A stretch of DNA of 8,032 bases. Source: DASZMJ01 sp035551935 (GTDB lineage Bacteria; Planctomycetota; Planctomycetia; Isosphaerales; Isosphaeraceae). Position numbers and translations under genes: made by a program. Position 1 is the stretch's first letter, and every line of letters begins with the position of its first letter. A model generated the notes under the pieces. That model worked only from the letters and a program-made list of their open reading frames with translations, made no database searches and was not told the origin of the DNA. Below are positions 1-5,961 of this stretch, in pieces. The DNA lies in NCBI GenBank assembly GCA_035551935.1, contig DASZMJ010000323.1, positions 1-8,032 on the forward strand. The letters are read 5' to 3'.

Positions 1-129
1 GAGGTGGCCGAGGAGGCCGGCGCCTGGGGCACGCGCCGCAACGCGAAGCAGGTGGGCGTCGAGTGGCACTTCACCACGGAGGATGCCCGGATCAAGCTGA
101 GGCACCTCTACCCGAAAATTACCGAGTGA
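1..129 (+). CDS. C-terminal fragment of an IS630-family transposase (5' end outside window)
   Basis: The open frame runs from the first base to a TGA at 127-129 and gives 42 residues. The end of the protein, from roughly residue 20 on, reads VEWHFTTEDARIKLRHLYP. This matches my memory of the conserved C-terminus of IS630-type transposases, where a W-x-FTT-x-DAR-x-KL-x-x-LYP pattern closes the protein after the DDE catalytic domain. The catalytic residues would lie upstream and cannot be seen, so whether the element is intact is unknown. I could not define a terminal inverted repeat after the stop because the other end is missing. It could also be a degraded copy. The family call rests on a short motif, so confidence is moderate. 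Confidence 0.65.
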   Translation, partial: EVAEEAGAWGTRRNAKQVGVEWHFTTEDARIKLRHLYPKITE

Positions 130-186
130 CGATCCACTAGATGATCCCTGGACTCTTCCGGACCGAATCGACCACGGCCCGAGCCG

Positions 187-195
187 AAGGGGGAG
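187..195 (+). promoter_or_regulatory. Shine-Dalgarno sequence of the small acidic protein gene
   Basis: The purine run AAGGGGGAG lies 6 bases before the ATG at 202. It supports that start over the overlapping frame that opens at 141, which lacks such a site. I saw no convincing -35/-10 promoter in the 72 bases between the transposase stop and this start. Confidence 0.6.
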
Positions 196-201
196 ACGCG
201 T

Positions 202-600
202 ATGGGTGCCGAACCTTGGGATTACTTCGTCCCCTACGAGGGGGACGTCCAGGCCGCCCTGGAGAAGCTCCGCGAGCGCGAGTTCCGCGCGGGGCGGTTC
301 AACGGCGCCGAGTTCCGCCCGGCCACGATCGACGAGGCCCGCGAGGTCGCCGACGCCGACGGCACGCGGTCGATCCTCGACATCGACCGTGTCGGCGACG
401 AGCCCGACTTCGGCGTCGTCGTCCCGCTGCCGGCCGCGACGCTGATCGAGCTCTACGGGACGGACCGGCCCTCGCGCGCGATGATCGAGGCAAACCCGGA
501 CTTCTTCGAGGACATCGAGCGCGGCCAGGGTGTCTCCATCATCGTTTATGAAGGCGACCGGCCGTCGGAGATCTACTTCGGCGGCTATTCCTACGACTGA
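202..600 (+). CDS. Small acidic protein of unknown function
   Basis: This encodes 132 residues, ATG to TGA, behind a good ribosome binding site. I do not recognise the family. The protein is rich in Asp and Glu, has no signal peptide or membrane segment, and looks like a compact soluble cytoplasmic protein. Visible landmarks are an N-terminal EPWDYFVPY stretch, a helical region with ALEKLREREF (residues 19-28), a hydrophobic strand FGVVVPL around residues 70-76, and a C-terminal strand-rich end with SIIVYEG followed by EIYFGGYSYD. The amino-acid composition is that of a real protein, whereas the overlapping frame (141-551) is an Arg/Gly-rich shadow. It points toward the secretion operon and stops 17 bases short of it, so it is not part of that transcript. 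Small acidic proteins beside transposons are sometimes immunity proteins, but nothing here proves that. Confidence 0.75.
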   Translation: MGAEPWDYFVPYEGDVQAALEKLREREFRAGRFNGAEFRPATIDEAREVADADGTRSILDIDRVGDEPDFGVVVPLPAATLIELYGTDRPSRAMIEANPDFFEDIERGQGVSIIVYEGDRPSEIYFGGYSYD

Positions 601-617
601 ACCGCGCCGGGCCCGAT

Positions 618-1007
618 TCACTGCGTGGCGAACGTGGCGGGCATGGGGGTGGTCGGGTCGTCGGGCCGGGCCGGGGCCGCGGTGACGGCCCAGAGGCCGG
701 TACCCTCCGAGGCGAAGGTCACGGTGATCGTCCGCTCGACGCCGTCGGTGGCGCCCTTGACGACGACCTGGCAGACGAACGGGTCGCTCGGCGGGTTGCC
801 CGTCTCGAGCAGGTCGAGCGCCGACGCCGCGGCCTGTAGCGCCCCCTCGTCGCGGGCGAGCTGCTGCGACCGCGACGTCACGACCCGCAGGGCGGTGCCG
901 ATCCGCCGCGACGCCAGGGCGATCACGCCGAGCATCAGCACGATGAAGACGAGGGCCAGCGTCAGCGAGTAGCCGGCCCGGGCCGGGGTAGCCGCGGTCG
1001 TTCTCAT
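618..1007 (-). CDS. Short GspK/PilX-like minor pseudopilin
   Basis: This 129-residue protein ends the operon. After a 12-residue basic leader ending in Ala-Gly there is one strong hydrophobic segment (about residues 14-32, LTLALVFIVLMLGVIALAS), then a helical stretch with DEGALQAAASALDLLETG (residues 53-70) and a small strand-rich domain. This is the plan of a type IV pilin-like protein. Position +5 after the predicted cleavage site is Leu rather than Glu. Absence of Glu5 is typical of GspK, the pseudopilus tip protein, and its place after the I- and J-like genes fits that role. GspK proteins are usually near 300 residues, so this one lacks the large inserted domain, and PilX-like is an equally fair description. 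Its ATG overlaps the stop of the preceding gene by 4 bases (ATGA, 1004-1007), so translation is probably coupled. Confidence 0.75.
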   Translation of the reverse strand: MRTTAATPARAGYSLTLALVFIVLMLGVIALASRRIGTALRVVTSRSQQLARDEGALQAAASALDLLETGNPPSDPFVCQVVVKGATDGVERTITVTFASEGTGLWAVTAAPARPDDPTTPMPATFATQ

Positions 1008-1564
1008 GTCGGGAGCGGGGGCTTGAGGGCGATGATGGTGAAGGTCTCCGACAGGTCGCGGAAGGCCAGCGTCAGGGTGATCTGGACCCGGCCGTCGCCG
1101 AGGTCGACGGCGCCGAAGCCGGCGACGTCGGCGGCGACGGACCGCGACGTGTTGGCGTTCTGGTCCTGGCGGACGAGCATGCCGGCCTCGACCTGATAGA
1201 CGATGACGGTGTCGGGGGGGCCCCAGTCGGGCTGCCCGTTGGGGCTCGGGCCGCCGTCGAAGCAGAGCCAGAGCTGCGTCCCGCCGGGCTCCTTCCAGTC
1301 GACGAAGCGGAGCGAGGACTTGCCCTCGAGCCGCTGGCCGGACTCGTCGGCGATGCCACCGCCGAGGTCGGCGGCCAGGGCCGCGGCGGCGAGGTTGGCC
1401 TCGATCGCCAGCCGCGCGCGGCGGTCGGCCTCGGCCGAGGGGCGGCCGAACCCGGCCCAGACGGCGCTGATGAGCATCGCCAGCAGGGCCAGGAGGCCGG
1501 TGGCGATCGAAATCTCCAGGACGGTGAAGCCCCGCCGGGGGCGCGCGTACCGTCGCGTCATCAC
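1004..1564 (-). CDS. GspJ/PilW-like minor prepilin
   Basis: This is a 186-residue prepilin. The leader is 12 residues, basic, and ends in Arg-Arg-Gly. The class III cleavage site is followed by FTVLEISIATGLLALLAM, with Glu at +5 (residue 17) as needed for N-methylation and subunit packing. The hydrophobic helix spans about residues 13-36. The globular part ends with strands such as TVIVYQVEAGMLVRQ (residues 119-133) and QITLTLAFRD (161-170). These resemble the GspJ/PulJ pattern of a V-Y-x(n)-L-x-R core followed by a final strand pair. In type II systems GspJ joins GspI and GspK at the pseudopilus tip, and the gene order here matches that. It overlaps both neighbours by 4 bases (1004-1007 and 1561-1564). 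The prepilin call is firm; the J assignment rests on order and weak similarity. Confidence 0.8.
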   Translation of the reverse strand: MMTRRYARPRRGFTVLEISIATGLLALLAMLISAVWAGFGRPSAEADRRARLAIEANLAAAALAADLGGGIADESGQRLEGKSSLRFVDWKEPGGTQLWLCFDGGPSPNGQPDWGPPDTVIVYQVEAGMLVRQDQNANTSRSVAADVAGFGAVDLGDGRVQITLTLAFRDLSETFTIIALKPPLPT

Positions 1565-1932
1565 GAGCCCCCGGTCGAGACGTGGACGGTGATCGTCGCG
1601 TCGTCGGCGCCGACGACGACGCCCGGGGCGACGAGCGTCACGGCGTTGGCCGGGCTCGCCGTGGCGACGTTCGAGGGCGTGCCCGGGTCGGTCGACACGA
1701 TCGCGGCCGGGACGCCGAGCTTGCGGGCCCAGCCGTCGGGCGCCGGGGCGAGGTAGTACGTCCCCGCCGGGAACCGCGCCTCGAGCTTGCGGACGACCCG
1801 CAGTTGCATGACCACCAAGGGGCAGATCCCCGCCAGCGCGACGCCGAGGACGACGAAGGCGACCTGGGCTTCCAGCACGGTGTAGCCGGCCCGGTAGCGG
1901 CGGGTGCGATGTCGGCTCGGTCGCGGCGTCAT
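1561..1932 (-). CDS. GspI/PilV-like minor prepilin
   Basis: From the ATG at 1932 the protein has 123 residues: a 16-residue Arg-rich leader ending in Arg-Ala-Gly, then YTVLEAQVAFVVLGVALAG with Glu at +5, then a small globular domain. This is a textbook prepilin start, and the short size fits GspI, the smallest tip pseudopilin. I chose the ATG at 1932 because GGAGAGGGA lies 11 bases upstream and the leader length matches the neighbouring prepilins (10-12 residues). A GTG at 1960-1962 would add ten residues (MIARRGIATA) and overlap the upstream stop as GTGA, but has no ribosome binding site. The gene overlaps the following one by ATGA at 1561-1564. The I assignment comes from size and position between the G- and J-like genes. 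Confidence 0.75.
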   Translation of the reverse strand: MTPRPSRHRTRRYRAGYTVLEAQVAFVVLGVALAGICPLVVMQLRVVRKLEARFPAGTYYLAPAPDGWARKLGVPAAIVSTDPGTPSNVATASPANAVTLVAPGVVVGADDATITVHVSTGGS

Positions 1933-1943
1933 GGCCGTTGCGA

Positions 1944-1952
1944 TCCCTCTCC
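1944..1952 (-). promoter_or_regulatory. Shine-Dalgarno sequence that decides the GspI-like start
   Basis: On the minus strand this reads GGAGAGGGA, 11 bases before the ATG at 1932. It favours that ATG over the upstream GTG at 1962, which has no purine-rich site in front of it. The spacing is somewhat long, so the GTG is not excluded. Confidence 0.45.
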
Positions 1953-1958
1953 GCGCGA

Positions 1959-2390
1959 TCACTGCGGGGCCGTGGTGAGCGTGACGCCCCCGGCCGTGAT
2001 CGTGCCGGAGAGGGCGCCGGTCTGGTCGATGGTCAGCTCGCCGCCGCCGCCGTTGTGGGGGGCGCGGGTGGCCGTGGCGACGAACGCGGTGCCGTCGGTC
2101 GAGGGGGTCACGTCGTAGGTATAGAACGCGTTGCCCGCGACGATCGACGGGTCGACCAGGCCGAGCGACTGGAGCGTGGCCAGGTCGGCGAACGTCGGGT
2201 TGTCAAGCCGGTAGAGCCGCTCGGCGGCCCAGATGGCGCGGAGGTTCGCCGCGGCGACGTCGAGCCGCGACTGCTCCAGGGCGCGGCCGAACGTCGGGGC
2301 CGAGATGGCGACGAGCACGGCCATCATCGTCATCACGATCAGGGCCTCGGCGACCGAGAATCCCGGCCGCGGCGGCCGTCGTCGGCTCAT
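1959..2390 (-). CDS. gspG: GspG-like major prepilin/pseudopilin
   Basis: This 143-residue prepilin has a 10-residue leader (MSRRRPPRPG) followed by FSVAEALIVMTMMAVLVAIS. Glu is at +5 (residue 15) and Pro at +22 (residue 32), both hallmarks of type IV pilins and major pseudopilins. A helical region follows (about residues 36-62), then a loop and a strand-rich end containing FYTYDVTP (residues 89-96) and ELTIDQTGALSG (118-129). The residue-50-to-60 helix with AERLYRLDN and the following TLQSLGLVDP resemble the GspG/PilE pattern. It would polymerise into the pseudopilus fibre after cleavage by a peptidase not present here. It is the first of four prepilin-like genes, which is the usual place of gspG. 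The ATG overlaps the stop of the PilZ gene before it by 4 bases. It could instead be a PilE/PilA-type pilin; the sequence does not settle this. Confidence 0.8.
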   Translation of the reverse strand: MSRRRPPRPGFSVAEALIVMTMMAVLVAISAPTFGRALEQSRLDVAAANLRAIWAAERLYRLDNPTFADLATLQSLGLVDPSIVAGNAFYTYDVTPSTDGTAFVATATRAPHNGGGGELTIDQTGALSGTITAGGVTLTTAPQ

Positions 2391-2713
2391 CGGCGGCGCT
2401 CCAGCGGGCGGAACTCATCGGGGCCGAGCTCGCGGTCGAAGGCGATGCCCAGCAGGTTGCCCTCCGGCCCGACCCGGCCGTGGGCCACCCGGCCGGCGAA
2501 CCGGCGCTCGACGGCCAGGCCGGCGAAGCCGGCGGCCGCCACCACGATCTCGACGGGCTGGCCGACCGGCAGGAAGCGGCCGCTGAACAGGCCGGCGCCG
2601 CCGCGGCCTAGGTCGATCAGCTCGCCCTTGAACGGCGCCCCGCCTCGGGGGTGGACCGTCGCCCCGGCCAGGAACGGCCGCCGCTCGTACTTCCTCGGGA
2701 TCAACGCCCCCAT
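2387..2713 (-). CDS. PilZ-domain protein with altered second motif
   Basis: This 108-residue single-domain protein begins with RKYERRPF (residues 7-14), which supplies the Arg-x-x-x-Arg motif of PilZ (R7 and R11). The second PilZ motif, Asp/Asn-x-Ser-x-x-Gly, appears as DLGRGG at residues 34-39, so Gly replaces the usual Ser. A strand near the C-terminus, LLGIAFDRE (residues 87-95), matches the late PilZ pattern of G-x-x-F. PilZ domains bind cyclic di-GMP and usually change partner contacts. The Ser-to-Gly change may weaken binding or leave it intact; this cannot be judged from sequence. It lies 11 bases after gspF and overlaps gspG by 4 bases, so its product is probably made together with the platform and pilin. 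Confidence 0.8.
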   Translation of the reverse strand: MGALIPRKYERRPFLAGATVHPRGGAPFKGELIDLGRGGAGLFSGRFLPVGQPVEIVVAAAGFAGLAVERRFAGRVAHGRVGPEGNLLGIAFDRELGPDEFRPLERRR

Positions 2714-2724
2714 GGCACCCGCCC

Positions 2725-3819
2725 TCAGTTGACCTTGCCCGCCATATCGAACATCGGCATGTAGATCGCCAGCATCAGCCCGGCGATCGTGGTCCCCATG
2801 CCCATGATGATGATCGGCTCCATCAGCTTCGTGACCTTCGAGATTGCACCCTCCATCTTCTCCTTATAGTACGGGGCCACCTGCTCCATCACCGAGGCGA
2901 GTTGCCCGGATTCCTCGCCGATGCGGACCATATTCGTCAGCAAGGGGGTAAAGAGCCTCGTCTCCTCGAGCGACGCGGCCAGCGGCCTCCCGGCCGCGAC
3001 CCGGCCCCGGGCGCGCTGGAGCGAGTCGCGGTAGATCGGGCTGGTCTGGAAGACGCCGATGAGGGTCGTCATCGTCTCCATCATCGGCACGCCGCTCCTG
3101 AGCAAGAGGGCGAGGTTCGACGCGAAGCGGTACATCGCCATCTGGATCATCATCTCGCCGACCATCGGCGTCACCAGGCCGATCCCGCCGACGTTGCGCC
3201 GGCCGGACTCGGTCTTCATGTACTGCCGGAAGGCGAAGATGACCGCGGCGATCCCCGCCGCGACGTACAGGCCGTCCTTGACGATGAAGTCCGAGGCGTC
3301 GACGACGAACTGCGTGATAGCCGGTAGCTTCGCGCCCATGTCGCGGAACATGCTGGCGAACGTCGGCACGACCATCCAGAGCATGACCGTCACGGCGATG
3401 ATGGCGACGACGATCAGGACGATCGGGTACATCAACGAGCCGGTGACCTTGCGGCGGGTCTCGCGGGTCTCGCGGATCTGCTTGTTCAGCTCGATGAGGA
3501 CCGAGCCCATCTTGCCGGTGATCTCGCCGGTGCGGATGACTTCGACCCAGTACGGCTCGAAGAGCCTCGGGTACGACGCGGCGGCGGCGTGCAGCGAGCT
3601 GCCGGCGGCCACGCGGCCGGCGATCTCCTCGAGCGTCCGCCGCAGCTTGAGGCTCTGGCTCTGCTCGGCGCTGATCCGGATCGCCTGCAGGAGCGGCGTG
3701 CCCGCGCAGACGAGCGTCGAGAGCTGCTGGAAGAAGGTCATCTTGTCGTCGATCGAGACCTTCTTGTGCGGCTTCGACCCCAGCCGGGCGTGGGCGGCGA
3801 CCCATTCCTCGAACGCCAT
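2725..3819 (-). CDS. gspF: GspF/PilC inner-membrane platform protein
   Basis: This 364-residue protein has the two-copy T2SSF plan. The first cytoplasmic helical domain (about residues 26-125) carries FFQQLSTLVCAGTPLLQAI (29-47) and VEVIRTGEITGKM (92-104). The second (about 229-330) repeats the pattern with YRFASNLALLLRSGVPMMETM (230-250 region) and MVRIGEESGQL (297-307). Membrane segments are predicted at about 129-153, 184-199 and 333-356. The YP at 131-132 and the ending MPMFDMAGKVN are typical of the family. GspF sits at the centre of the platform, contacts the GspE ATPase and is thought to rotate or move pseudopilins into the fibre. A length near 400 is usual, so this copy has a short N-terminus. 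GAGGGGGA 9 bases before the ATG supports the start. It is flanked on both sides by PilZ genes. Confidence 0.95.
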   Translation of the reverse strand: MAFEEWVAAHARLGSKPHKKVSIDDKMTFFQQLSTLVCAGTPLLQAIRISAEQSQSLKLRRTLEEIAGRVAAGSSLHAAAASYPRLFEPYWVEVIRTGEITGKMGSVLIELNKQIRETRETRRKVTGSLMYPIVLIVVAIIAVTVMLWMVVPTFASMFRDMGAKLPAITQFVVDASDFIVKDGLYVAAGIAAVIFAFRQYMKTESGRRNVGGIGLVTPMVGEMMIQMAMYRFASNLALLLRSGVPMMETMTTLIGVFQTSPIYRDSLQRARGRVAAGRPLAASLEETRLFTPLLTNMVRIGEESGQLASVMEQVAPYYKEKMEGAISKVTKLMEPIIIMGMGTTIAGLMLAIYMPMFDMAGKVN

Positions 3820-3853
3820 CGCCGACGGTCCCCCTCGTCCCCCGGGCCTCGGT

Positions 3854-4186
3854 TCAGAGTCGCTCGACCTTCCGCGCCAACGCGGGGTGGGTGGCGCGGT
3901 TGAGGGGCTCGAGGAACTCGAGGCCGAGGCGATTGCCCTCGAAGTCCGCCCGCACGAACGCGACCCGCGCCGGGACCGTCTCGACGACCTCGCGGCCGTT
4001 GCCGTCGCGGTGCGGGAAGGAGGCCCGGACCAGGTCCCCCGCCTTGAGCGGCTTCGGCGAGATGACGCCGAAGCCGCCGAGGCTGATGTCGACGGCCGCG
4101 GCCTCGATCGTCGGCCCCCCCGCCATGGGCGTCAGGCCGACGCGGCCGAAGAACGGGACGCGCTCGTAGCGACGATTCTCGATCAA
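3854..4186 (-). CDS. PilZ-domain protein with intact cyclic di-GMP motifs
   Basis: This 110-residue single PilZ domain has both signature motifs: RRYER at residues 5-9 (Arg-x-x-x-Arg, R5 and R9) and DISLGG at 33-38 (Asp-x-Ser-x-x-Gly). A late strand LGLEFLEP (residues 87-94) completes the barrel pattern. By family knowledge these residues bind cyclic di-GMP. The start codon is TTG at 4184-4186, chosen because GGGAGGA lies 5 bases upstream and the frame then opens directly into the first motif. The gene sits between gspE (44 bases upstream) and gspF (34 bases downstream), so its likely partner is the secretion motor. The intact motif contrasts with the second PilZ gene on the other side of gspF. 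Confidence 0.88.
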   Translation of the reverse strand: MIENRRYERVPFFGRVGLTPMAGGPTIEAAAVDISLGGFGVISPKPLKAGDLVRASFPHRDGNGREVVETVPARVAFVRADFEGNRLGLEFLEPLNRATHPALARKVERL

Positions 4187-4191
4187 GGCAG

Positions 4192-4198
4192 TCCTCCC
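4192..4198 (-). promoter_or_regulatory. Strong Shine-Dalgarno sequence before a TTG start
   Basis: The minus strand reads GGGAGGA here, 5 bases before the TTG at 4186. This is the main evidence that the PilZ gene uses TTG, since no ATG or GTG exists before the RRYER motif. Confidence 0.65.
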
Positions 4199-4230
4199 GA
4201 CTTCATCCTAGGTCACGCCCGGAGGCGCCG

Positions 4231-5961
4231 TCATTCGTCCTCGGACATGGTGACGCTCAGGGCCGTCTCGAGGCTGGTCAGCCCCTGCATGGCCTTGTCG
4301 ACGGCGCTGTCGACCAGCAGCTTCATCCCCTCGGAGCGCGCCGCCTCGCGGAGTTCGGGCAGCGGGGTGCGCGACTGGATCAGCTTCCCCATCAGCGGCG
4401 TGATGCGGATCACCTCGAAGATGCCGACGCGGCCGCGGTAGCCGGTCCCGCGGCAGGCGTCGCAGCCCTTGGGGCGGTGGAGCACCGTGCCGAACGGGAT
4501 GCCGTAGCGCTCGCAGGTCTCGGCGTCGGCGTGGAACGGCTCGCGGCATTCCTTGCAGAGCCGGCGGACGAGGCGCTGGGCCTCGAGGACGCGGAGCGTC
4601 GAGGCGAGGAGGAACGGCTCGATGCTCATGTCGACGAGGCGGTTGACGGCCGAGAGCGCGTCGTTGGTGTGGATCGTCGACAGGACGAAGTGGCCGGTCA
4701 GGGCCGCCCGCAGGCAGATCTGCGCCGTCTCCTGGTCGCGGACCTCGCCGACCATGATGATGTCGGGGTCCTGCCGCAGGAACGCGCGGAGCGCGCCGGC
4801 GAAGGTCAGGCCGACCTGCGCCTTGACCTGGACCTGGTTCATCCCCTTGAACTTGTACTCGACGGGGTCCTCGACGGTGCAGATGTTCGTCTGGGGCTCG
4901 TTGAGCAGGTTCAGGCACGAGTAGAGCGTGGTGCTCTTGCCGCTGCCGGTCGGGCCGGTGACGAGCATCAGGCCGTGCGGCATCTTGATCGACTCGACGA
5001 GGTCGCGCGACTGCCGCTCGTCGAAGCCCAGGCCGGTGAGCTGGAGCGGGATGGCCCCCTTGTCGAGCAATCGCATGACCATCTTCTCGCCGTAGACGGT
5101 CGGGACCGTATTGACGCGGAGGTCGATCCGCCGCTCGCCGGTCTTCATGGCGATGGCGCCGTCCTGCGGGATGCGCTTCTCGGCGATGTCCATCTTGGCG
5201 AGGATCTTGAACCGCGAGATGATCATGGTGAAGGAGGTCTTCGACGGCGAGGGCAATTCGTGGAGCACGCCGTCGATCCTGAGCCGGAACTTGCACCCGT
5301 CCTCGAACGGCTCGAGGTGGATGTCGCTGGCCCCCGACCGCACGGCCTGCTCGAGGACCTGGTTGACCATGCGGATGATCCGGCCGTTGCGCCCCGGCGG
5401 CGGCGGCTGGTCGAGGTGGAGCGTCTCGTCGCCGTCGTCGCCGCCGTCGTCGTCGTCCTCCTTGTCCTCGACCTGCTCGAACTCCTCGGAGGCGCTGATG
5501 AAGCCGCCGCGGTCGGAGCTGTAAGTCGCGTCGATGAGGCCCTCGACGACCGAGATCGGCGCGACGAGCGGCCGGACGCGCAGGCCGGTCAGGAGCTGGA
5601 CCTCGTCGACGATCAGGAGCTCGTTCGGCGTGACGAAGGCGACGTCGAGCAGCTCGCCCCGGACGCCGACCGGCGCGATGAGCTGGTCGCGGCAGAGCTT
5701 CTCGGGCAGGAGCCGACTCAGCTCGCGGTCGACGGCCTCGGGCGCGCCAACGAAGAGTGGGATCGAGAGGTGCTCGGAATAGGCGGCGGCGACCTCGCGG
5801 TCGGTGGCCACGCCGGCGCGGACGATCGCCCGCTCGATCAGGTCGTCCCCCTTGGCCGCCGCCTCGCGCAGCGCCTCGACCTGGCGGGCGTCGATGGCCC
5901 CGCGCGCCAGCAGGGCCTGGAGGATCAATGGGGTCGCGGCGGTCGGCCCGGCGGCGATCAC
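4231..5961 (-). CDS. gspE: GspE/PilB-type secretion ATPase
   Basis: This 576-residue protein starts at a GTG (5959-5961). GGAGG lies 9 bases upstream, and the start overlaps the preceding stop as GTGA. An N-terminal T2SSE/MshEN-like domain (about residues 11-147) is followed by an acidic linker (159-180). The ATPase core has Walker A GPTGSGKST (336-344), the Asp box TVEDPVEY (362-369), Walker B DPDIIMVGEVRD (398-409, with E406 the likely catalytic Glu) and the His box GHFVLSTIHTND (423-434). Four cysteines in two CxxC pairs (C469/C472 and C500/C503) form the zinc site seen in GspE and PilB. It powers pseudopilus assembly from the cytoplasm by binding GspL and GspF. No PilT-like retraction gene is visible. 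The same frame stays open upstream to 6693, but that part is a shadow of the GspC-like gene. Confidence 0.96.
   Translation of the reverse strand: MIAAGPTAATPLILQALLARGAIDARQVEALREAAAKGDDLIERAIVRAGVATDREVAAAYSEHLSIPLFVGAPEAVDRELSRLLPEKLCRDQLIAPVGVRGELLDVAFVTPNELLIVDEVQLLTGLRVRPLVAPISVVEGLIDATYSSDRGGFISASEEFEQVEDKEDDDDGGDDGDETLHLDQPPPPGRNGRIIRMVNQVLEQAVRSGASDIHLEPFEDGCKFRLRIDGVLHELPSPSKTSFTMIISRFKILAKMDIAEKRIPQDGAIAMKTGERRIDLRVNTVPTVYGEKMVMRLLDKGAIPLQLTGLGFDERQSRDLVESIKMPHGLMLVTGPTGSGKSTTLYSCLNLLNEPQTNICTVEDPVEYKFKGMNQVQVKAQVGLTFAGALRAFLRQDPDIIMVGEVRDQETAQICLRAALTGHFVLSTIHTNDALSAVNRLVDMSIEPFLLASTLRVLEAQRLVRRLCKECREPFHADAETCERYGIPFGTVLHRPKGCDACRGTGYRGRVGIFEVIRITPLMGKLIQSRTPLPELREAARSEGMKLLVDSAVDKAMQGLTSLETALSVTMSEDE
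5425..5466 (-). repeat. GAC/GAG-rich triplet tract coding the acidic linker of GspE
   Basis: A run of mostly GAC, GAG and GGC codons (seen on the plus strand as tcg/gtc triplets) encodes residues 166-179 of GspE, an almost purely Asp/Glu/Gly stretch. It lies between the N-terminal domain and the ATPase core. Such tracts can change length by slippage without breaking the frame, and the linker is probably flexible. Confidence 0.6.

Noticed and set aside
131..140. The string gatccactag, reminiscent of a cloning-vector polylinker
   Set aside because: Only ten bases match and the surrounding sequence does not continue a polylinker, so it is most likely chance.
141..551. Plus-strand open frame overlapping the small acidic gene
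   Set aside because: It is Arg/Gly/Pro-rich with no ribosome binding site. The frame starting at 202 has a good site and normal protein composition.
608..615. Palindrome cgggcccg as a transcription terminator
   Set aside because: It has no loop and no T run on either strand, and such short palindromes are common at this GC content.
3059..4441. Plus-strand open frame (460 codons) opposite gspF and the first PilZ gene
   Set aside because: It covers three real minus-strand genes and changes character midway, from Ser/Thr/Ile-rich to Arg/Asp-rich, as shadows do.
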